Shown here piece by piece: positions 16,618-21,319 of a DNA stretch of 21,319 nt. Positions within the stretch are counted from its first letter, which is position 1. Each line of letters opens with the position of its first letter. Under the pieces are notes generated by a model. That model was not told where the DNA came from and did no database searches. It saw only the letters and a program-made list of their open reading frames with translations. A program made the translations under genes and the position numbers. Location of the stretch: positions 1 through 21,319 of the forward strand of contig CAZUAH010000228.1 of assembly GCA_964617665.1 (NCBI GenBank), given 5' to 3'. This DNA comes from JADHUC01 sp964617665. Lineage in GTDB: Bacteria > Planctomycetota > Planctomycetia > Pirellulales > Pirellulaceae.

Positions 16618-17079
16618 ATGCGATTCGTACCACTAGCAGGTTTCTTAATGGCGTCCGCCTTCTCGGCGGCTGCGAACGCGGACGAGCGGGCCGCAACGAC
16701 ACGATTGCCAGCGGCACTTCAACAGTTGGGCATTTCTGAGACAAGCGTTGTATCGGCTAACGAGGCGGCCCAGGTTCGCGGTGAAGGCGGCAACTACCAT
16801 TTCCGTGGCGGCCTCAAGCAGTCGCTGGACTTTTCGATCAGCAACGGAAACGCGATCGGAACGACCACACTTCTGGAAGGTGTACTAGGCAACTTCGCCT
16901 TTGATAACGGCGAAGGATTCCAAGCCGAGGGTGTGTTTGGGGGGCTCGACGGCCACATCGGCGGTTGGCCGGGCGGCAGCCTGAAGTTCGATCTCGGGGG
17001 CAAGGCGGTCAACACGACGATTGATTTCAAAGCACACGGTGGTTTCAATCTTGACTTCTCGCAGTTCTACCATAGGTAG
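16618..17079 (+). CDS. Small secreted protein, VVSA/AEGVFGG family, copy A
   Basis: The start at 16618 follows GGAGG at 7 nt and gives a 153-residue product with a Sec signal (MRFVPLAGFLMASAFSAAANA). The frame is open further upstream but that part is not signal-like. After cleavage comes LPAALQQLGISETSVVSANEAAQVRGEGG (residues 30-58 region), which resembles the end of a leader peptide with a G-rich cut site. A Gly/Asn-rich middle (57-84) follows, then LEGVLGNF, FQAEGVFGG (101-109) and GGKAVNTTIDF (127-137). No cysteines are present and no enzyme motif is recognised. The gene 179 nt downstream encodes a clear paralogue with the same ends and a different middle. I know no named family for it; the mature form may be a small beta-rich surface or secreted protein. 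The call as a real gene is strong; the function is unknown. Confidence 0.8.
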   Translation: MRFVPLAGFLMASAFSAAANADERAATTRLPAALQQLGISETSVVSANEAAQVRGEGGNYHFRGGLKQSLDFSISNGNAIGTTTLLEGVLGNFAFDNGEGFQAEGVFGGLDGHIGGWPGGSLKFDLGGKAVNTTIDFKAHGGFNLDFSQFYHR

Positions 17080-17097
17080 AACTCCACGTCGTTCCGT

Positions 17098-17127
17098 CCG
17101 CGGGTCGGCGTCCTCAGCCACCCGCGG
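17098..17127 (+). terminator. Hairpin after copy A, possible terminator
   Basis: Nineteen nt after the stop of copy A is a perfect 8-bp stem, CCGCGGGT/ACCCGCGG (17098-17105 with 17120-17127). Inside it, a further GGC/GCC can pair, leaving a 7-nt loop. The tail (gcctcgtttc) has only a short T-run, so termination may be partial, allowing some read-through into copy B. Confidence 0.5.
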
Positions 17128-17166
17128 GCCTCGTTTCACCGACCGCTCACGATATCAGGCTCTTCA

Positions 17167-17200
17167 GTGAGTGATCCGTGACTCACCAACTTCGTGAGTC
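17167..17200 (+). promoter_or_regulatory. Alternating hairpins between copies A and B
   Basis: Three short segments can pair in two exclusive ways. ACTCAC (17181-17186) pairs with the upstream GTGAGT (17167-17172, 8-nt loop). Extended to GACTCAC (17180-17186) it pairs with the downstream GTGAGTC (17194-17200, 7-nt loop), which is followed by gtcttt. This is the layout of an attenuator, or of a dyad with a repeated half-site bound by a protein. It lies about 40 nt before the ribosome binding site of copy B. Confidence 0.45.
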
Positions 17201-17257
17201 GTCTTTGCGTTCGACATCGGCACGGACTGCTCATCACGTGTTGGAGGTTACCTCGTT

Positions 17258-17707
17258 GTGCGTCTATTAGCATATTTACCCTCTTTGCTCGCGGCTCTTC
17301 CCCTCGTTCCTCATGTCGTCGCAGACGAAAAGGCAACCACCCCCACACTTCCCATGGCACTCGCGGAACTGGGGGTGGACGAAGGCGACGTTGTTTCTGC
17401 CGAAGATGCAGCACGAGTCCGAGGCAGTTGGGCGCCGCCGGGTTGGGCAGCGCGTCACACCCACCGTGGATCTTCTTCGGGCCACTCACCAGGATCCATC
17501 GTGACAATCGATGGCATCGTCGGCAGATTCTATTACCGCGACGTGTACGGTCTCGAAGCCGAGGGAGTATTTGGGGGGCAAGGCGGGTTTTTCCGTACGT
17601 TGCCAACCGGTGGCATCCAATTCGGTTTCGAGGGGAAAGCAGTCCGCACGGAGATTTTCTTCAACGATCCTGGCGCGATGACGTTGCAGCAGCGTGCAGG
17701 CCATTGA
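17258..17707 (+). CDS. Small secreted protein, VVSA/AEGVFGG family, copy B
   Basis: A GTG start, with GGAGG 10 nt upstream, gives a 149-residue product with a signal peptide (MRLLAYLPSLLAALPLVPHVVA). It is a paralogue of copy A. Shared parts are LPMALAELGVDEGDVVSAEDAARVRG (residues 31-56 region), IDGIVGRF (84-91), LEAEGVFGG (99-107) and FEGKAVRTEIFF (124-135). The middle, about residues 57-82 (Trp/His/Ser-rich: WAPPGWAARHTHRG), has no counterpart in copy A. The length, order and spacing of the conserved blocks match. No catalytic motif or cysteine is seen. A hairpin set precedes it and a J-like/WD40 membrane protein follows 131 nt downstream. No promoter of its own was found, so it may be reached by read-through from copy A. 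Function unknown. Confidence 0.8.
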   Translation: MRLLAYLPSLLAALPLVPHVVADEKATTPTLPMALAELGVDEGDVVSAEDAARVRGSWAPPGWAARHTHRGSSSGHSPGSIVTIDGIVGRFYYRDVYGLEAEGVFGGQGGFFRTLPTGGIQFGFEGKAVRTEIFFNDPGAMTLQQRAGH

Positions 17708-17771
17708 AGGCGTTCCCGTAACCCCACCTTCGCCCCCCTTTTTGATGCCGTCTCCGGAAACGGTGGACCGG

Positions 17772-17834
17772 ACCCTCCCAAATCCTCATAATCAAGAGGG
17801 GGACAGGGAGGCAAAGACGCGAATTTGGGAGGGT
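17772..17834 (+). promoter_or_regulatory. Long-range hairpin that would mask a ribosome binding site
   Basis: A perfect 12-bp inverted repeat, ACCCTCCCAAAT (17772-17783) and ATTTGGGAGGGT (17823-17834), is separated by 39 nt. The right arm contains the Shine-Dalgarno GGGAGGG (17827-17833) of the J-like/WD40 gene, whose ATG is 5 nt further on. When paired, the site would be hidden. The loop holds a second purine-rich run (AGGGAGG, 17805-17811) that could compete for the left arm. Confidence 0.65.
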
Positions 17835-17838
17835 GTAG

Positions 17839-20511
17839 ATGTCGGCTGAGTTCAACGCGTATCATGAATGGCTTGGGATTGGATCCGAACATCAGCCGCC
17901 CGATCATTACCGCCTGCTGGGGCTTGAGGCGTTTGAGACGAGCCCTGCGGTGATCGAAAACGCGGCCAAACGGCAGCGTCTTTTTATCGAGACATTCTGC
18001 GGCGGCAGCCGCGGCGACCACGCTCAAACGTTGTTGGAGCAGATCGCCACAGCGAAGACGTGCCTACTGGCCCCTTCTCAGAAGGACTGCTACGACGTTG
18101 CGTTACGGAATCAACTGTCTACCGCGGAGCACAGCGAACCGCGCTGGTTGTACCCTGGCGTGATTGCCGGAGTGACTGCGGTCACTGTCCTGACGTTACT
18201 GCTGATTCTCGCATTCTGGGGGCACGCGGCGCGGCGGAATGCTGAAGTGGGCACATCTGGTACGCTGGCGGTAGAGACGTCAGCTGCGGAACCGGAGTCT
18301 CCGCTTGACGGCACCAAAAGGCCGGTTGTGCCCGTCGCGAAGCCCCCTACGGGTGTTGAAGAGCCGGGACTCGACGAGGCTGCGAAGGCTCCGCCTGCAG
18401 ATGAAACACAGAGAGACGCAAAGGACGACGGCGTTGCACCTCGTGAAAGAGTTGCCACAGAGACCGATGCCGCCGCGGATGACTCTCCCTCTGTATCCGA
18501 GCCAGCCGATGCCACCGAGACTGCCGAGGTGCACAGCGTAGAGACTGCCGTTGCTGATCGAACCGAAATCGAGGCTTCGCCGCCAAGCACGGTCACGACA
18601 GTGGCAGAGAAGGTAGCCGTCGAAGCGGCGTCTGTGCCAACCGCTATACCCGTCGCTGGCATTGGGACGGCCCCGAAACCGCTGCCCAAGTCTCCTGAAC
18701 CCGACGCCGAGGCCAAGGAAACTGCGAAGAAACAGTTGATGGATGCGCAGGGCGACGAATTCCAGCAAGCGACGACGCCGGTTGCCAAACAGGCATTGGC
18801 CGAGAAACTGCTCGATTACGCTCGCGAGGAAGCGGATCACGCGTTGCGTTTCGTTTTATTGGACGAAGCCGTTTGTCTGGCTGCCGATGCCGGCGATAGC
18901 CAACTCCCGAAGGTCGCGTTGCAGGAGATGGAACGTCGATTTGATGCAGATACGGTTTCGCGCAAGGCCGATGTGGTCAAGCGACTGGTCACGTCGGCCG
19001 AGACCGACCCCCAGCGGCAGTCATTGGCGCGCCTTGCCGTTGACTGTGGCGATCAAGCGTCCTGTGCCGAGCGTTTCAGTGTTGCAGAAGAGATGTTTGA
19101 TATGGGATTGAACTTCGCGCGCCGACTACGTGACGCCGAGCTGCAAAAGGAAATCCATAAACACGAGGCAAAGCTGGCCGCTCGCAAGACGCAGCAGCAA
19201 GTTGCTGAAGAGGCACGCCGGAAACTTGCCGATACTCCTGATGATCCTGACGCCAATTTGACACTCGGCAAGTACCTCTGCTTTCGCAAAGGCACTTGGG
19301 ACGAGGGATTGCCGCACTTGTTCAAGGGGCGCGATCCTGATCTAGTTGGTATCGCTGGGCAGGAGAACGCAGATGCGACGAGCGACGACGAACTCGTCGC
19401 TTTGGCCGACGCATGGTACGAATGGGGCGAGCAGGCGGATGGCGACGACCAGCGCGGTGCCTGGTCACGCTCCCAACGCTGGTACCGGGAGGTGCGTCCG
19501 CGGCTGGAGGATGCGACGGGGCAGCGCGTCGACGAGCGGTTGGCGATCCTGGCGAGCGCATTGTCCACCGGCGACGAGTTGCCACCATTCGTGTTCCGCC
19601 TGCCATGGCTTGATGGTCCGAGTGGCCAGTTGAGGACTTTCGAGGGGCATACGAAGAATGTCACAGCGCTGGCCGTCTCCCGCACCGGCACTTTGCTGGC
19701 CTCGGCTGCCGAAGACCGCACGGTGCGTGTGTGGAGTTTGCTTACAGGACGAGCGGTCCGGAGCATCAAGACGGAAACCGCCAACTTGAACGGCGTAGCC
19801 TTTACACCGGACGATCGGCTGGTCGCCAGCAACTTCGACAACGCCGAGCTCCGCCTCTGGTCCACCTCGTCCGGCAAGGTGGCCAGTAGCATACCGACAT
19901 CCGCTCGTTCTCCTAGCGCGCTGGCCATCGCGCCGGACGGGCAGAATCTTATCTGGGCCGTCCGTTCCCGTCCACCGAACGTCCTGGTCTGGAACATCCT
20001 GTTCAACCAGCCAGTTGCGCAACTTGGCGATGGCGATTTTCCAAGCGTGATGGATGTATCCAATGACGGCCGCCTGCTCGTCACAGGCGATTCTCACGGC
20101 ACCGTTCGCCTATGGGATCTTGCTGCCGGAGTCAAGCTGCTTGAACTGACCGTGCACAAGGACGCTGTGACGGATATTGACCTGTCGCCAGATGGGAGCC
20201 TGGTCGCTTCCGCAACTTTCGATCGGATACTAATCACGGATTTGAATAATCCCCAGACAGTACACACCTTTGAGGTCCCGTCGGTCCGCTGCGTAGCGTT
20301 TTCGCCGGACGGACGCCGTTTCGTTTCGGGTGGGAAACGCGAACAAGTCTTCGTGTGGGATCTATCCACCATGCAGCAACTAGACACACTTCGTGCTGAA
20401 GCTGCATTTTCTGAGGAAACCATCCTGCACGTGGCATTCCTGCCCGATCCCCGCGGTCTGATCACGGGAGCCACTGACGGCAACATCCGGTTGTGGAAAC
20501 TACCGGATTGA
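17839..20511 (+). CDS. J-like / transmembrane / WD40 beta-propeller protein
   Basis: An 890-residue protein whose ATG is 5 nt after GGGAGGG. Residues 7-95 are a J-like domain of the planctomycete kind (YHEWLGI, PPDHYRLLGL, IATAKTCLL, YDVALR); the HPD tripeptide of true DnaJ is replaced, so co-chaperone activity is doubtful. Residues 104-127 are one membrane helix. With no signal peptide, the J part is probably cytoplasmic and the rest on the other side. A Pro/Ala/Glu/Thr linker (130-295) is followed by a helical region (296-575) containing FRKGTWDEGLPHLFKGRDP and AWYEWGEQ, a block I recall from other planctomycete proteins. The C-terminus (601-890) has seven WD40-like repeats, the clearest being GHTKNVTALAV...RTVRVWSL and SHGTVRLWDL, enough for one propeller. 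No kinase domain is present. It probably has a scaffold or sensing role; the partner is unknown. Confidence 0.88.
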   Translation: MSAEFNAYHEWLGIGSEHQPPDHYRLLGLEAFETSPAVIENAAKRQRLFIETFCGGSRGDHAQTLLEQIATAKTCLLAPSQKDCYDVALRNQLSTAEHSEPRWLYPGVIAGVTAVTVLTLLLILAFWGHAARRNAEVGTSGTLAVETSAAEPESPLDGTKRPVVPVAKPPTGVEEPGLDEAAKAPPADETQRDAKDDGVAPRERVATETDAAADDSPSVSEPADATETAEVHSVETAVADRTEIEASPPSTVTTVAEKVAVEAASVPTAIPVAGIGTAPKPLPKSPEPDAEAKETAKKQLMDAQGDEFQQATTPVAKQALAEKLLDYAREEADHALRFVLLDEAVCLAADAGDSQLPKVALQEMERRFDADTVSRKADVVKRLVTSAETDPQRQSLARLAVDCGDQASCAERFSVAEEMFDMGLNFARRLRDAELQKEIHKHEAKLAARKTQQQVAEEARRKLADTPDDPDANLTLGKYLCFRKGTWDEGLPHLFKGRDPDLVGIAGQENADATSDDELVALADAWYEWGEQADGDDQRGAWSRSQRWYREVRPRLEDATGQRVDERLAILASALSTGDELPPFVFRLPWLDGPSGQLRTFEGHTKNVTALAVSRTGTLLASAAEDRTVRVWSLLTGRAVRSIKTETANLNGVAFTPDDRLVASNFDNAELRLWSTSSGKVASSIPTSARSPSALAIAPDGQNLIWAVRSRPPNVLVWNILFNQPVAQLGDGDFPSVMDVSNDGRLLVTGDSHGTVRLWDLAAGVKLLELTVHKDAVTDIDLSPDGSLVASATFDRILITDLNNPQTVHTFEVPSVRCVAFSPDGRRFVSGGKREQVFVWDLSTMQQLDTLRAEAAFSEETILHVAFLPDPRGLITGATDGNIRLWKLPD

Positions 20512-20645
20512 GCCAAGAAGAACTTGCCGCCGGCGATCACGACGGCTGACGAGAGTCGGTCGCCTTCAATGCACCGGAGCTACGGTCGATGGCGTCAGAG
20601 CCCTTTGCCGTGGTACTTCCAGAACTGTGCGGCGTCACGCGACGC
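20512..20645. other. Convergent gap with possible coding continuation
   Basis: This short gap separates the stops of two converging genes. No strong terminator hairpin is seen. In frame with the oxidoreductase gene, 16 further sense codons (AASRDAAQFWKYHGKGL-like) run from its TGA down to a second TGA at 20595. Confidence 0.35.
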
Positions 20646-21319
20646 TCAGAGTTCCGACCACACGCCGGGGACGGGCACGGGGTAGCGTCCGTCTGCGTCG
20701 GCCTGGACCGGCGGTAGCGTGTCGTAGTCCATGGAGTCGATATCCGCGACGAACTGGAAGTTGGAGGCCATGGCTTCGTCCCAGGTGATCATCTTGCCGG
20801 AATGGACAGCCGCCCGGCCCATCAGGTCCGCGATGTTCGAGTACGCCGCTCGCTTGGTTTCGTTTTGCGGCTTATCGTTGCGGATGCTGTCTAACAGCAC
20901 GTCCCACTCCGCATCCCACGGATTGATCTTCTCGGCAGGTGCCTCCAGCGCGACATTATCCTCCGCGATTCGCTGGTCCTTGTAGATGTGCGTCGCTTCG
21001 CCTCGGCGTAGTCCGCTGTTGAACATGGCCGCACACTTGGTGCCGTGGACGTATGTGGCGAATTCGCGATGGCAGTGTCCGCCCAGCCATCGCACCACGT
21101 CATAGGCCTTGGTTCCGTCGGCAAAGGTCCACTCGATGGAGAACGAGTCGAGACCCTGGCCGTAATTATCTCTGTTTGCGGCGCGGCCGCCGATGCCGTG
21201 CGCCGTAACGGGCCACTCGCCCTTGATCCAGCAAATCTCGTCGATCTGGTGGACGTTCATCTCGGCGAACAGGCCGCCCGAGACCCAGAAGAAATGGACG
21301 AAGTTGCGGATTTGCCAGA
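20646..21319 (-). CDS. Gfo/Idh/MocA family oxidoreductase, C-terminal part
   Basis: The coding frame is open to the right edge and continues beyond it, so the N-terminal NAD(P)-binding Rossmann part and the EKP motif are outside the window. The visible residues, about 224, begin WQIRNFVHFFWVSGGLFAEM and continue NVHQIDEICWIKGEWPVTAHGIGG, typical of the C-terminal domain of planctomycete Gfo/Idh/MocA proteins, whose substrates are sugars or related polyols. Later segments (WTFADGTKAYD, FATYVHGTKCAAMFNSG, NPWDAEWDVLLDSIRN, RAAYSNIADLMGRAAVHSGK) also fit that family. It ends YPVPVPGVWSEL before TGA, an ending usual for the group. It converges with the WD40 gene. A role in sugar oxidation or epimerisation next to two glycosidases is plausible, but the substrate is not visible. 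Confidence 0.88.
   Translation of the reverse strand, partial: WQIRNFVHFFWVSGGLFAEMNVHQIDEICWIKGEWPVTAHGIGGRAANRDNYGQGLDSFSIEWTFADGTKAYDVVRWLGGHCHREFATYVHGTKCAAMFNSGLRRGEATHIYKDQRIAEDNVALEAPAEKINPWDAEWDVLLDSIRNDKPQNETKRAAYSNIADLMGRAAVHSGKMITWDEAMASNFQFVADIDSMDYDTLPPVQADADGRYPVPVPGVWSEL

Noticed and set aside
16604..16636. Tiny upstream frame (MEVHECDSYH) overlapping the start of copy A
   Set aside because: No ribosome binding site precedes it; the ATG falls inside the Shine-Dalgarno region of copy A by chance.
19053..20084. 343-codon minus-strand frame opposite the WD40 gene
   Set aside because: Antisense to a clear WD40 region; Ser/Arg-rich composition with no recognisable motif.

Overview
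The window looks like chromosome of a planctomycete, probably Pirellulales-like. This is inferred from gene content only; no taxonomic marker is present. The clues are a PF07638-type ECF sigma factor, secreted carboxypeptidase-regulatory-like repeat proteins, two large exported family 2 glycoside hydrolases, a J-like/transmembrane/WD40 protein whose N-terminus is typical of the phylum, a Gfo/Idh/MocA oxidoreductase, and dispersed GC-rich palindromes, one encoding the peptide REGEAPAEP. No rRNA, tRNA, CRISPR array, insertion sequence or phage gene was seen.

Layout. (1) 287-8863, minus strand: a five-gene run transcribed right to left: ECF sigma factor, an 851-residue exported protein with an Asp/Trp/Tyr/Gly-rich belt, a 981-residue exported protein with seven carboxypeptidase-regulatory-like repeats, a Cys-rich exported protein of unknown function, and a WalJ/YycJ-like metallo-beta-lactamase-fold hydrolase. 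Gaps are 36-137 bp, so at least the last four could be co-transcribed. (2) 8864-10138: about 1.3 kb without a convincing gene, holding a cluster of short palindromes and perhaps a decayed gene end. (3) 10139-16208, plus strand: two exported GH2 enzymes 79 bp apart. The first has an extra C-terminal beta-sandwich. The second is LacZ-like with a LamG-like module inserted into its catalytic domain. (4) 16209-17707, plus strand: two small exported paralogues with a shared N-terminal motif (VVSA..AA.VRG), a variable middle and a shared C-terminal motif (AEGVFGG), each preceded by RNA hairpins. (5) 17839-20511, plus strand: a J-like/TM/WD40 protein whose ribosome binding site lies inside one arm of a perfect 12-bp inverted repeat. 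(6) 20646 to the right edge, minus strand: the C-terminal part of a Gfo/Idh/MocA oxidoreductase.

How the genes may work together (inference): the GH2 pair and the oxidoreductase fit polysaccharide breakdown. The sigma factor may control the surface-protein run that follows it. The most novel-looking part is 16354-17834: an apparently undescribed small secreted family with stacked RNA-level control signals, next to a membrane-anchored beta-propeller protein.
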